A stretch of 64,000 nt of DNA, from NCBI GenBank assembly GCA_963778465.1, contig CAVZUK010000002.1, positions 62,001-126,000 of the forward strand, given 5' to 3'. The stretch is from CAVZBW01 sp963778465. GTDB taxonomy: Bacteria; Actinomycetota; Acidimicrobiia; Acidimicrobiales; RAAP-2. The notes below the pieces were generated by a model. That model did no database searches. It had not been told where the DNA came from and was given only the letters and a program-made list of their open reading frames with translations. The position numbers and the translations under genes are program-made. Below, one piece after another: positions 17,078 through 25,781 of the stretch. Within the stretch, counting starts at the first letter, position 1, and each line of letters opens with the position of its first letter.

Positions 17078-17596
17078 ATGTCCGAACTGATCGAGCGCCT
17101 CTGGGCGTGGTTGCACACCCACGAGGGCCGCAAGATCTTCCGGTACACGATGGTGTCGGTCATCTCGACCGCCGTGTCCTTCGTCGTCCTGGCCCTCGTC
17201 TACGGGGTGCTCCGGCTCTGGACCGAGGTGCCGAGCACGGTCTTCGCCAACTCGGTCGCCACGTTCCCCTCCTACTGGCTCAACCGCCAGTGGGCGTGGG
17301 GGAAGACCGGGCGCTCCCACTTCGTGAAGGAGGTGATCCCGTTCTGGACGATGTCGGCCATCGGGATCGCCTTCTCGATCGTCGGTGCCTCCGTGGCCCG
17401 GCACATCGGGCTCAAGTACCAGCTCGACCACCTCTCCCTGACCATCGTCGTCCTGGTCGCGAACGTGCTGTCCTTCGGGATCTTCTGGGTGATCAAGCTC
17501 CTGCTCTTCAACCGGATCTTCCACGTGAGCGAGCTCGAGGAGGTCGAGGAGCACCTGGAGATGGAGGAGCACTCGGAGGGTGCGCCGATCGGCTGA
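17078..17596 (+). CDS. GtrA family membrane protein
   Basis: Small membrane protein of 172 residues with four predicted transmembrane segments (about 22-46, 52-70, 86-108, 124-146). The family motifs FRYTMVSVISTAVSFVVL and PSYWLNRQWAWGK are present. GtrA-like proteins are thought to help flip or move polyprenyl-linked sugars during cell-surface glycan synthesis. The C-terminus is a very acidic cytosolic tail (EEVEEHLEMEEHSE). ATG 17078 is six bases after TAGGAT (17066-17071), suggesting a leaderless message. Its glycosyltransferase partner is not adjacent. Confidence 0.9.
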   Translation: MSELIERLWAWLHTHEGRKIFRYTMVSVISTAVSFVVLALVYGVLRLWTEVPSTVFANSVATFPSYWLNRQWAWGKTGRSHFVKEVIPFWTMSAIGIAFSIVGASVARHIGLKYQLDHLSLTIVVLVANVLSFGIFWVIKLLLFNRIFHVSELEEVEEHLEMEEHSEGAPIG

Positions 17597-17687
17597 GAGT
17601 CGGGCGACGTCCCGGCCCGGCCCGGACCGGGCTCGTGCTCAGGGCAGCTCGGGGATCGCCGCTCGTGGGCGCTTCGCTCGGGGGATC

Positions 17688-18185
17688 TCAGTCCCGGAAG
17701 TTGACGAACTGGAGTGCGATCCCGAAGTCCTCGCCCTTGCACGCGGCGATGATCGCCTGGAGGCTGTCGCGCTGCTTCCCGGTGACCCGGAGCTGATCAC
17801 CCTGGGTCTGCGAACCCACGCCCTTCAGGTTCTGGTCCTTGATGAACTTGTTGATCCGCCTCGCGTTGTCCGCCGAGATCCCCGCCTTGATGCCGACGTG
17901 CTGGCGCGCCGTGCCCTTGGTGGCCTCCTCGACCTTTGCGGGCTCGAGGGCCTTGAGCGGCACCTCGCGGCGGACCAGCTTCTCCTGGAGCACCTGGTAG
18001 AGGGCGCGCAGCCGGTCCTCGGTCGCCGATCGCAGCACGAGCTCGGTCTCGCCGAGCTCGATCGACGAGTCCGTCCCCTTGAAGTCGAACCGCGTGGAGG
18101 CCTCGCGGTTGGCCTGGTCCACGGCGTTGCGAACCTCCTGCATATCGACCTGGGAGACGATGTCAAAGCTCGGCACGGATGTCAC
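17688..18185 (-). CDS. YajQ family nucleotide-binding protein
   Basis: Soluble 165-residue member of the YajQ/UPF0234 family; homologues bind cyclic di-GMP or nucleic acid. The family blocks are intact: SFDIVSQVDMQEVRNAVDQA, RFDFKGTDSSIEL, RQHVGIKAGISADNARRI, IKDQNLKGVGSQTQGDQLRVTGKQRD, and the terminal FGIALQFVNFRD (long blocks are given in pieces of the family order). GTG 18185 gives an N-terminus VTSVPSFD; GTG 18176 (VPSFD) is equally possible. It is convergent with gtrA and divergent from tRNA-Tyr. Confidence 0.94.
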   Translation of the reverse strand: MTSVPSFDIVSQVDMQEVRNAVDQANREASTRFDFKGTDSSIELGETELVLRSATEDRLRALYQVLQEKLVRREVPLKALEPAKVEEATKGTARQHVGIKAGISADNARRINKFIKDQNLKGVGSQTQGDQLRVTGKQRDSLQAIIAACKGEDFGIALQFVNFRD

Positions 18186-18231
18186 AGTACCGGTCGGGGG
18201 GCCGAGACAGCGCCGACTATTCTGCCGTGAC

Positions 18232-18316
18232 GGGTCGGTGTCCGAGTGGCCAAAGGAAGCAGACTGTAAATCTGCCGGCGCAGCCTACGGGGGTTCGAAT
18301 CCCTCCCGGCCCACCA
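18232..18316 (+). tRNA. tRNA-Tyr (GTA), CCA encoded
   Basis: Type II tRNA with a long variable arm. Acceptor GGGTCGG (18232-18238) pairs with CCGGCCC (18306-18312); the anticodon loop CTGTAAA puts GTA at 18266-18268. The T arm GGGGG-TTCGAAT-CCCTC is intact, and CCA is encoded at 18314-18316. Confidence 0.97.
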
Positions 18317-18494
18317 ACGGATTCCTCCGGTGCAGCGATCAACGCACTTTCGAAGTGGTCACGGCTGGACCTTGGATGAGTTGCGGGATCATGCGCGCTG
18401 GCCTCGGGAGCTCCGGTCTGTCCGGGCCCGGGCCGGGGGGCTACGCTTGGTCGGATCCGCCGAGGGGTCGGCAGGAGCAGCAAAGGGGGTCCCG

Positions 18495-18836
18495 TTGAGA
18501 CACTCCGGTGACGTGGTCTTGGGGGAGCAGATCTGGCGGCGGCAGGGCCATCATCTCCGGCTCGTGGGCCGGGTCGACGAGGTCGCCTTCCTCGCCCATC
18601 ACGCCACCGGGGAGATCCACTACGGGACGCCCGAATTCTGGCGGCAGTGGAAGTACCTCCCGACCGTCGTGAGCTACGTCCGCCGCCGGCGCAGCGGCTC
18701 CGAGGTGGTCCACTTCCACCGACCGGATCTGGGCGTCCCGGTGCCCGAGACCCAGGTGCTCCCGCGGGCGTGTCCCGTGGAGCGAGCCGCCCGTCGCCAC
18801 CACGTGTGGCACCGCATCCGGGTGCGTGCCGCCTGA
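18495..18836 (+). CDS. Hypothetical protein, 113 residues
   Basis: I do not recognise this protein. TTG 18495 is chosen because AAAGGGGG lies five bases upstream and the sequence upstream in this frame overlaps the tRNA region. The product is basic and rich in aromatic residues and His: GEQIWRRQGHHLRLVGRVDE, FLAHHATGEIHYGT and WRQWKYLPTVVSYVRRRR (each given as a separate short piece). There is no signal peptide or membrane helix. It is convergent with the glycan operon, three bases from that operon's last stop. Codon use is like that of its neighbours, so it is probably a real gene. Confidence 0.55.
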   Translation: MRHSGDVVLGEQIWRRQGHHLRLVGRVDEVAFLAHHATGEIHYGTPEFWRQWKYLPTVVSYVRRRRSGSEVVHFHRPDLGVPVPETQVLPRACPVERAARRHHVWHRIRVRAA

Positions 18837-18839
18837 CGC

Positions 18840-20657
18840 TCACGGGTTGACCCGGTAGAGGCGCCATGACGGTTCGGTGCCGATGCCGGGCACGTCGAGC
18901 ACGCGGGTCGCGATGCCGGCCCCCGTCGACCAGAACGTCGGGTAGCGGCGATTGACCGCATCGAGGCTCCCGTTGACGCGATCGGGCACGAGGATGTACT
19001 CGATCCCGTAGCGCTTGGGGTCGTTCAAGTCTCGTTGAAACTGGTAGTCGCTCGTGATCACGAACTGGTGAGGGCGGTTCGACGAGATGAAGATGCGCCA
19101 GCCGACGAAGGTGTCCATGAGGACCGATCCGTTCGGGAGCTGGAGCGAGTCCAGGTACTTGGCGAGCCGCACCTCCTGGGGAAACCCCTGCAGCTGGGCG
19201 TTGGTGGCCGGCGGGTACTGGTCGGGGTGGACGACCGAACGCAGGGCGTACTCCTGGATCCCGATCTGGGGGTTCAACATGGCATTCCAAGAGACCGGGA
19301 TCGCGGGGACGAGGACGACCACCGCGCAGAGCGCGGTGGTCAGGCGCTCGGTGCGTGAGAGCGTCCGCAGGGGTGCCATGCCTTCGCGGGCCTTGCGCTC
19401 TCGATAGGCCGGCGAGGGGCGCAGTGTCGCCACCAGGACCACGGTGAGCGGGACGGTCATGAGGTAGAAGCGCAACCAGGGGAACGTGGAGCCCGACAGG
19501 TAGCCCATCGCCTCGAAGGCGAGGGCCGCACCGTAGAGGACGAGGGGCGGGAGGACCTCGGCGTCGCGCCGCCAGGCCGCCAGCACCACCGCGACGATGA
19601 CGATGGTGAACAACAGCGGCTCGAGCGAGACGGCGTCACGGACGATGAGTGCGATCGGGCCGCCGGCGTAGGCGTTGGCACCACCGAAACCGGCCGACGT
19701 CCCGAGGCCGTTCGTTGCCTTGACGATGGTCGAGTTCCCGTACTGCGAGGAGAATTGCGCGAGGGCATTCCCGGTGATCAGCCAGCTGCTGAACGTCCAG
19801 AGGACGAAGCTGAGCGCGAGCGGGAAGCCGACGATCATCGCATCGAGCGCACCGGACGAGAGCGCACCCCGGTTGGGGGTTCCCTCGCCCCGGCGCCGCC
19901 AGAGTGAGACCGAGAGGACGAGCACGACCGCGCCCACCCCCACGGCTAGGGACTCGTATCGGGTCAGGTAGTCGAGCCCGAGGGCGATGCCCGCCACCAC
20001 GAGGTCGTTGACCCGTTCGGTGCGGATCCAGCGCATGAGCCGGCGGACCGCCCAGGTCGTGAAGAAGAGGTAGAAGGGCTCGCTCTGGCCGCTGCCCGCG
20101 TAGAGGACGATCATCGGGTGGAAGGCAAAGGCGATCGTGAGCCCCGCGGTCCACCAGCGCGAGCCGCCCCGGTCGAGCACGATCCCGCGGATCTCGCAAA
20201 CGGTCCCGGCGGCGAAGGCGGAGGAGACCAGGATCCCGGCCACCCCCCGGTCGAGCAGCGCCGGCCACAGGCCCTTGAACAAGAGGAGCGGAAGGTCGAG
20301 CAGGCTCGGCAGCGGGTTCCACACGAACCCCACGGCCGAGAGGTGGGGGTCCCTGCTGAAGATGACGTAGCTGGCGTTGGCGACGCGGCTGATGCCGTCG
20401 CCGAAGATGTAGTTGTAGTGCAGGTCGAGCACGAGGCCGATCGCCGCGTAGACGGCGTAGAGCGCGACGAAGAGGGCGACGGTCGCGCGTATCGAGGAAC
20501 CGCCGTAGGCGGCCCGCCGATCCGTCGGCCTCCCGGTGATCCGGTCGCGGAGCGCCCGGGTCGCCTGCTCGCTCGTCCACGAGGGCGTCTCGATCAGGCC
20601 GGCGGGCGGAGGCGAGGGGGAGGGTGCAGGGCGCAGGCTCGTCACGTCGGAGGTCAC
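18840..20657 (-). CDS. Polytopic membrane protein, GT-C glycosyltransferase-like
   Basis: Last gene of a five-gene operon. The 605-residue protein has about ten to twelve membrane segments from residue 59 on, and a soluble C-terminal domain (about 470-605). The arrangement resembles GT-C mannosyl/arabinosyltransferase-like proteins: an acidic first loop (DLHYNYIFGDGISRVANA), a QSEPFY motif after the fourth span, and LDYLTRYESLAVG. The Asp/Asp or Asp/Glu pair expected in the first loop is present but not diagnostic. GTG 20657 overlaps the upstream stop (GTGA). The probable role is adding a sugar from a polyprenyl donor to the glycan made by the neighbouring GT2. Confidence 0.75.
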   Translation of the reverse strand: MTSDVTSLRPAPSPSPPPAGLIETPSWTSEQATRALRDRITGRPTDRRAAYGGSSIRATVALFVALYAVYAAIGLVLDLHYNYIFGDGISRVANASYVIFSRDPHLSAVGFVWNPLPSLLDLPLLLFKGLWPALLDRGVAGILVSSAFAAGTVCEIRGIVLDRGGSRWWTAGLTIAFAFHPMIVLYAGSGQSEPFYLFFTTWAVRRLMRWIRTERVNDLVVAGIALGLDYLTRYESLAVGVGAVVLVLSVSLWRRRGEGTPNRGALSSGALDAMIVGFPLALSFVLWTFSSWLITGNALAQFSSQYGNSTIVKATNGLGTSAGFGGANAYAGGPIALIVRDAVSLEPLLFTIVIVAVVLAAWRRDAEVLPPLVLYGAALAFEAMGYLSGSTFPWLRFYLMTVPLTVVLVATLRPSPAYRERKAREGMAPLRTLSRTERLTTALCAVVVLVPAIPVSWNAMLNPQIGIQEYALRSVVHPDQYPPATNAQLQGFPQEVRLAKYLDSLQLPNGSVLMDTFVGWRIFISSNRPHQFVITSDYQFQRDLNDPKRYGIEYILVPDRVNGSLDAVNRRYPTFWSTGAGIATRVLDVPGIGTEPSWRLYRVNP

Positions 20658-22114
20658 GGGGGAGTCGACTCCGGAAGGTGTCGGCGCCTCAGGTGGAGGC
20701 CGTGGTGCGTCTTCTCCCAGTAGCTCGGATAGAAGACCAGCTGGACGAAGGCCTTGACCGCGGCGATCGCCATGAGGATCCAATAGAGCGGGGCGAGCAG
20801 GCTGGCCCCCGCCAGCTGGGGTTTGCGGTCCGCTCTGGCCGCGACGACGCCCATGTAGACGATCGCGGCGTTGCCGAGGAGGAGGGAGACCAGCGCGGCG
20901 TAGTACGCGAAGGGCGGGAAGAGGTTCCGGATGAACGTCGGCTGGGCGAACAGCCATGCGAGGGTGAGCAGCCAGAAGACGGAGTTGATGAGCGTGACCG
21001 CCGGGGTGCCGGCGGTGAGGCCGGCGAAGCGGAACACCCCCCTCGTCCCGAGCTGTCGCCACAACTGGACGGGGTGGCGGGTGTGCACGAGGAACGTCTG
21101 GAGGTAGCCCTTGTACCAGCGCGAGCGCTGGCGGATCCAGTTGATCGGGTCGCTGTTCGCCTCCTCGTAGGTCACCGAGTCGAGGACGGCCGTGGAGTAG
21201 CCGAGGCGGGCCAGGCGGATCCCGACGTCGGCGTCCTCGGTGACGTTGAACGGGTCCCAGCCGCCCACCTCCGCCAACGTCTCCATCCGCATGTGGTTGG
21301 AGGTGCCGCCAAGGGGGATCGGCGACGCGTCCTTCATGAGACCCGGAAGCGTGTAGCCGAACCACTGGTCGTACTCCGAGGCGAACCAGCGGGTGAGCAG
21401 GTTCTGCCGCACGTTGTGGTACTTGAGCATCGCCTGGATGCAGGCCACGTCGGTGGGGACCTTCCGGAAGGCGGCGACCACCCGGCGTAGCTGCAGCGGG
21501 TCGGGGATGTCCTCGGCGTCGTAGATCGTGACCAGCTCGCCGCTGGCGTCGACCAGACCGTAGTTGCACGCCTTGGGCTTGGTGCGCGGCTCGGCCGCGG
21601 GGACGAGGACGATCTCGACCAGCTCCGCGGCCTCGCTCTCCGCCGCGGCCGAGATGGTGTCGGTGTCATCGGCCTCGAGCAGGAGCCGGATGTCGAGCTT
21701 GTCCTTCGGATAGTCGAGCTGGCCGACCCCGCGGAGGAGATCGTGGACGATGTCGTGCTCTTTGAATGCGGGCAGGAGCACCGTGTAGACGGGCAGCTCG
21801 TCGTCGCTCAGCGCAAGCGCCTCCTCGTCGCTCACCCGCATGGCCGGCTTGTTGTTGAGCCCCAGCACGAAGAGGTACAGCCGATCGGCGAGCGTCACGA
21901 GATAGACGATCATGGCGCCGGAGATCGCCGCGACGAGCGTGCCGGTCGGGTACCGGATGAGGAGCCCGACGAGGACGGCGACAACCAACAGGAGGGTCAC
22001 CCGCTGGCGGCCGGTCGCGGTCACCGCGGCCGAGAAGACGGGGGAGTCGCGCCGGAGCCCGTTGACGCTGGCGTCGAGCGCCCCGTCCTCCGGGGCAGAG
22101 GTCTCCGTGGCCAC
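20654..22114 (-). CDS. Family 2 glycosyltransferase, processive synthase-like membrane protein
   Basis: Cellulose/hyaluronan-synthase-like enzyme of 486 residues. Two N-terminal membrane spans (about 38-84) precede the GT-A domain: PAFKEHD, LLLEADDTDT, IYDAEDIPDP (the DxD-type metal site), TEDADVG (catalytic Asp) and the processive QRSRW motif (R..RSRWYKGYLQ). Three or four membrane spans follow. It lacks the C-terminal PilZ domain of BcsA, so c-di-GMP control through that domain is not expected. It sits between a BcsB-like partner and a GT-C-like protein in one operon, consistent with synthesis and export of an extracellular polysaccharide. Confidence 0.88.
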   Translation of the reverse strand: MATETSAPEDGALDASVNGLRRDSPVFSAAVTATGRQRVTLLLVVAVLVGLLIRYPTGTLVAAISGAMIVYLVTLADRLYLFVLGLNNKPAMRVSDEEALALSDDELPVYTVLLPAFKEHDIVHDLLRGVGQLDYPKDKLDIRLLLEADDTDTISAAAESEAAELVEIVLVPAAEPRTKPKACNYGLVDASGELVTIYDAEDIPDPLQLRRVVAAFRKVPTDVACIQAMLKYHNVRQNLLTRWFASEYDQWFGYTLPGLMKDASPIPLGGTSNHMRMETLAEVGGWDPFNVTEDADVGIRLARLGYSTAVLDSVTYEEANSDPINWIRQRSRWYKGYLQTFLVHTRHPVQLWRQLGTRGVFRFAGLTAGTPAVTLINSVFWLLTLAWLFAQPTFIRNLFPPFAYYAALVSLLLGNAAIVYMGVVAARADRKPQLAGASLLAPLYWILMAIAAVKAFVQLVFYPSYWEKTHHGLHLRRRHLPESTPP

Positions 22115-22121
22115 CGCGCCG

Positions 22122-23762
22122 CTATGCCCGGTCCGCGGCGGCGACCAGCTGGCGACCGACGTCCACCAGTCGACCGATGGTGGCCCGTCCGGGCTCCGTC
22201 AGCGCCTCTCCGTAGTTCCCTCGCACGAGCATGCTGACCGTGGAACGGACGCTGTGGCTGGCGGCCGGCGGAGCCGGCTGGGGCAGGCCCCCGACCCCGA
22301 TCTCGACGTCCGGGCTGATGACGTTGACCCGCTGGTACTTGACGGCGCCGTGCGAGTCCACCCGCCAGGTCCAGGTCAGCATGGCGGACGCCAGGTCCGT
22401 CGGTTGCTCCACGAGTGCGGTGCTGTTGTAGTACAGCGTGGCGGTCACGCCGTGGCCGAGCCCGTAGCTCCCCCCGCGCACGTAGGCGTTGCCGAGCTTG
22501 TAGGACGAGGTCGCCGGGTAGACGGAGAGGCGGCCCGTCTGGCCCGTCGTGAGCACATCCACGCCGAGGGGCTCGGAAGCGGAGGCGGTCGAGCCGATCG
22601 AACCCGTCGAACCCGTCGAACCCGTCGAACCCGTGGCCTCGGGCCTCTCCACGACGCGCTGCAGCGTCGAGCCGGGGCCGAAGTAGGAGGGCGCCCAGGC
22701 GTAGCCCTGCTGGTGCACGGCGTGCCAACCGAAGAGTCCTGGGACCGTGCCAACCAGGGCCGGCCCCGCCGCCGGTAGCGAGGCGCCGTCGACGCTGGAC
22801 GGCACCGCGGGCGAGAGCCAGGCGAGGAGGGCGGCGGCGCCGGCGAGAACCGCCAACGCCGTCCACGGGGTGCGGCGCACGGTCAACGGGCGCGGACTCG
22901 GACGACGGCGTCCGGCGACGCGGTCCCGCAGGAAGAGTCCCGCCACGAGCAACGGCGCGACCGCGGCCGGGACGAGGGTGCGCACCGTCGGCGAGGCACC
23001 CGACAGCACGACCGTTCCGGCGAGACCGAGGAGCATCGTGGCGGCAGCCGCGGCCAGCCGCCTGTGGTACCGGCCGCCGACGGCGACCATCACCGACACC
23101 GACGCCAGCAGGACGTTGAGGAGGGCGAAGTCCTCGACCGATCCCCCCAGGAGCGCACCGACGAGCCGGTAGATCAGGGGCCACGAAGCCGCGACCACGA
23201 TCCACGGAGCCCAGTAGCGGGTCGCCGGGCGCGTGCCGAAGAGCGCGACGCACCCGGCCGCCACGAACAGCACGATCGAGAGGATGTCGACTCGCCAGAG
23301 CTGGGCCTCGATCCCGAGGCGGGGCGCGAGCAACCCGTCGACCATCGCCACGAGGAGCAGCAGGGCTCCGGCCACGATCCAGTCGACCTGTCGGTCGTCG
23401 ATGGGTGGGCCGGCCTCCTCTCGTAGCCACTTTCCCGTGGCCGCCAGTCCCGCCCAGAGTGGGAGCAAAAGCACGTAGGCGAGGAGGTCTCCGCCCCTGT
23501 TCTGCCGGACCACGGAGCCAAACGAGGCGTGGAAGGCGACGGCGGCGAGGGCGGCGAGCGTCACCCAGCGCAGCGTCAGGTTGAGTCGCCGGGCCCGGGA
23601 GTCCCGGGGGACGAGTGGGGTGATCGGAGCCGGGGCCTTCGCCCCCTCCTCGACGCGCTCGACCGCGACCGACCGGGGAGACGTGACGCCCTCGAGCCGC
23701 GTGGCCTCGCCGACCGCGGAGTCCCGCTCGATCGCCCTCTGCAGAGCCGTCAGACCTTCCAT
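22122..23762 (-). CDS. Polytopic membrane protein of the glycan operon
   Basis: Unrecognised 546-residue protein. After a 60-residue cytosolic N-terminus there are about nine or ten membrane segments (about 66-330), then an extracytoplasmic domain of 200 residues ending in ADRA. That domain begins after a low-complexity hinge (GSTGSTGSTGSIGST, made of GAACCCGTC-like repeats). It contains GVDVLTTGQTGRLSVYP and LYYNSTALVEQPTDLASAMLTW. It sits seven bases downstream of GT2's start on the 5' side of the operon and three bases after the BcsB-like gene. The topology loosely recalls exosortase/EpsI fusions, but I see no catalytic Cys-Arg-His pattern, so no function is assigned. Confidence 0.75.
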   Translation of the reverse strand: MEGLTALQRAIERDSAVGEATRLEGVTSPRSVAVERVEEGAKAPAPITPLVPRDSRARRLNLTLRWVTLAALAAVAFHASFGSVVRQNRGGDLLAYVLLLPLWAGLAATGKWLREEAGPPIDDRQVDWIVAGALLLLVAMVDGLLAPRLGIEAQLWRVDILSIVLFVAAGCVALFGTRPATRYWAPWIVVAASWPLIYRLVGALLGGSVEDFALLNVLLASVSVMVAVGGRYHRRLAAAAATMLLGLAGTVVLSGASPTVRTLVPAAVAPLLVAGLFLRDRVAGRRRPSPRPLTVRRTPWTALAVLAGAAALLAWLSPAVPSSVDGASLPAAGPALVGTVPGLFGWHAVHQQGYAWAPSYFGPGSTLQRVVERPEATGSTGSTGSTGSIGSTASASEPLGVDVLTTGQTGRLSVYPATSSYKLGNAYVRGGSYGLGHGVTATLYYNSTALVEQPTDLASAMLTWTWRVDSHGAVKYQRVNVISPDVEIGVGGLPQPAPPAASHSVRSTVSMLVRGNYGEALTEPGRATIGRLVDVGRQLVAAADRA

Positions 23763-23765
23763 GGG

Positions 23766-25781
23766 CTACGCCTCCGGGTTGGCCTGGCCATGCCGTGCCC
23801 TCCGGACCAGGAGGAACGTGACCAGGAGGATCACCAGCGCCAAGGCGCAACCTCCGAGCACGCCGATCAGGACGATCGGCGGCGTGGGGGAGGGCACGCC
23901 GTACTCGGTCGTGGCCGCACCACCGGCCCGTACCGTGAGGTTCACGATGGTTCCCGTCGGTGTCGTGGCCAGGACGTCGCCGGTCAACGACGACCACTGG
24001 CTCTCCGAATCGCCCAGCGAGCCGAGCAGGTGGGTGGCCATGTCCCAGCTCCCGCTGGTGCTGACCGTCACCACCGTGCGCTGGTGGCTCGACTGGTCAA
24101 AGACCTGGAGGGCGGCGACGGGGAGCGTCACGTCGGCCGACATCGGCTCGTGGAACTCCGCCTCGAGCGTCGTGGTCGAGAGGCTGGCCAAGGGGGGGTC
24201 GAAATGGGCGCGCAGGACCTCGCTGCTCCCGACGACGAGGACCGGGAGGTTGCTACCCGTGGCGGTGCTGAGTCCCACGACGCTCGGGTCGAGCAGCACG
24301 GAGCTCATCTGCTGCATGCCCGCTACCACCTGGACCGCGGCGTCGAGCTCGACGGCCGTGTTGTCGGCCAGCGCCACCTGGAAGGTCGGGAGCATGGCGG
24401 CGGGGAGTGCGGGGAAGCCCCCGGTGCCGCCCGACTTCAACGTGACGCTTACCCAAGACCGGGGGTCCACGGTGAAGTTCATGACCCGGCCCCCGCTGCT
24501 GCAGCCACCGACCGGCCAGTACGAGACCACGAGGGCCAACGGGGTGCTCCTCGAGATCGCGGGGCTGGGGATGGTGAACTGCTGCGAGAGCTGACCGCTC
24601 TCGTTGAGGGTCCAGCTTCCGAGCACGGTCGATCCCGCAGTCGCCATGGCGGTGGCCTTCTCGTTGGGGCCCGGCGGCGTGTACTCGGCCTGCAGGTGCA
24701 CGTCCATCGACGACACGGTCCCGCCGAAGCTCGCCTCGTCCAACCCGAGGGCGATGGTCTGCTGCCCCGACAACGTCGTCGTGCCACCGATGCCGAGCTG
24801 GCTGAAGGTGGCCTGGGTCGAGCTCAGGGTCGCCCCCGACGAGCCCTCGACCACCGAGGCGCTCGGGCCCTGGGCGAGCGGCAGCACCCGCGTCAGCAGC
24901 TGGCTCTGCTCGGGCAGCGTCTCCGCCGATCCCGAGATCACGAGCACGGTCCCGCTCAGTCCGCCGTTGACCACGGTCAGGCCCGTCGTACCCGACTGCC
25001 GGATCACCACGGCGCGTGCAAATTGGGTGAGCGAGGGCGCGACCGGCAGCGGGTCGCTCTCCGGCAGGGAGACGACCGAGAGCTGGACGGCCTGCGGGCG
25101 GTAACGCTCGGCGATGGCCGCGGCGAGGTCGAGGGCCGCGGACTGCTCGCTCGGCGTGGGCGTCGGTGGGACGTAGATGATGAGCCGCTGCAAGATCGGT
25201 GGGAAGAAGTTGGCCACCGTCGTCGGCGTCACCGCATTCCCCCCGAAGGCGACCTCGGGGTTCACGAGCACGAAGGACTGGGTCGAGTTGCAGAACCTCG
25301 TGCCAGAGGTCTGCCGGTACTGCAGGGTGAGGGGGATCCTCTGGTCGACCTGCTTGGCTCCGGACAGGCTGACGAGGAGGTTGACCGTCGGTTGGTTGCT
25401 CCCGACGGGGGGTGTGCTCACCACCGCGAGCTGCTCGGTTCCCGAGGTCACGCTGATGTAGCCCGATCCGACGTTGGTCGGCACCTCGATGGACCCCGCC
25501 AGGGCCTCCGCCTGGAGGCCCTGCGGGACGGGGATCTGGACCGTCACCGCAGACCCGGAGCCGTTGAGCGAGAGGTTGGCCGGAAGGCCCATCTGGGGGA
25601 AGCTGAGCGTCACCGGGGCACCCGAGGCGGCGGGGGTCGCCGCGCCGGCGGTGGCCGAACCCGCCAGCGCCGCGGTCACGACCATCACGCCGACGAGCAG
25701 TGCTGCGGCACGAGCCGCTCCGGCGGCGCGTGCGGTCCGGAGGAGGCTTCCGACCCGGAGCCTCGAGAGATAGTTGCGCAT
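23766..25781 (-). CDS. BcsB-like cell-surface polysaccharide synthase subunit
   Basis: Secreted, membrane-tethered protein of 671 residues: Sec signal peptide (about 1-48), a large beta-rich ectodomain, and one C-terminal membrane span (about 636-658) followed by a basic tail. Alternating jelly-roll and ferredoxin-like repeats with VHLQAEYTPPGPNEKA, SWTLNESG and YWPVGGCSSGG resemble the carbohydrate-binding domains of BcsB, the partner of cellulose synthase. It directly precedes the membrane protein and GT2 genes, as expected for an exopolysaccharide synthase complex. ATG 25781 shares a base with the upstream stop. The similarity is seen by eye and is not a search result. Confidence 0.78.
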   Translation of the reverse strand: MRNYLSRLRVGSLLRTARAAGAARAAALLVGVMVVTAALAGSATAGAATPAASGAPVTLSFPQMGLPANLSLNGSGSAVTVQIPVPQGLQAEALAGSIEVPTNVGSGYISVTSGTEQLAVVSTPPVGSNQPTVNLLVSLSGAKQVDQRIPLTLQYRQTSGTRFCNSTQSFVLVNPEVAFGGNAVTPTTVANFFPPILQRLIIYVPPTPTPSEQSAALDLAAAIAERYRPQAVQLSVVSLPESDPLPVAPSLTQFARAVVIRQSGTTGLTVVNGGLSGTVLVISGSAETLPEQSQLLTRVLPLAQGPSASVVEGSSGATLSSTQATFSQLGIGGTTTLSGQQTIALGLDEASFGGTVSSMDVHLQAEYTPPGPNEKATAMATAGSTVLGSWTLNESGQLSQQFTIPSPAISRSTPLALVVSYWPVGGCSSGGRVMNFTVDPRSWVSVTLKSGGTGGFPALPAAMLPTFQVALADNTAVELDAAVQVVAGMQQMSSVLLDPSVVGLSTATGSNLPVLVVGSSEVLRAHFDPPLASLSTTTLEAEFHEPMSADVTLPVAALQVFDQSSHQRTVVTVSTSGSWDMATHLLGSLGDSESQWSSLTGDVLATTPTGTIVNLTVRAGGAATTEYGVPSPTPPIVLIGVLGGCALALVILLVTFLLVRRARHGQANPEA

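Noticed and set aside
22122..23762. Exosortase identity for the 546-residue membrane protein
   Set aside because: The catalytic Cys-Arg-His arrangement is not visible, so only topology is similar.
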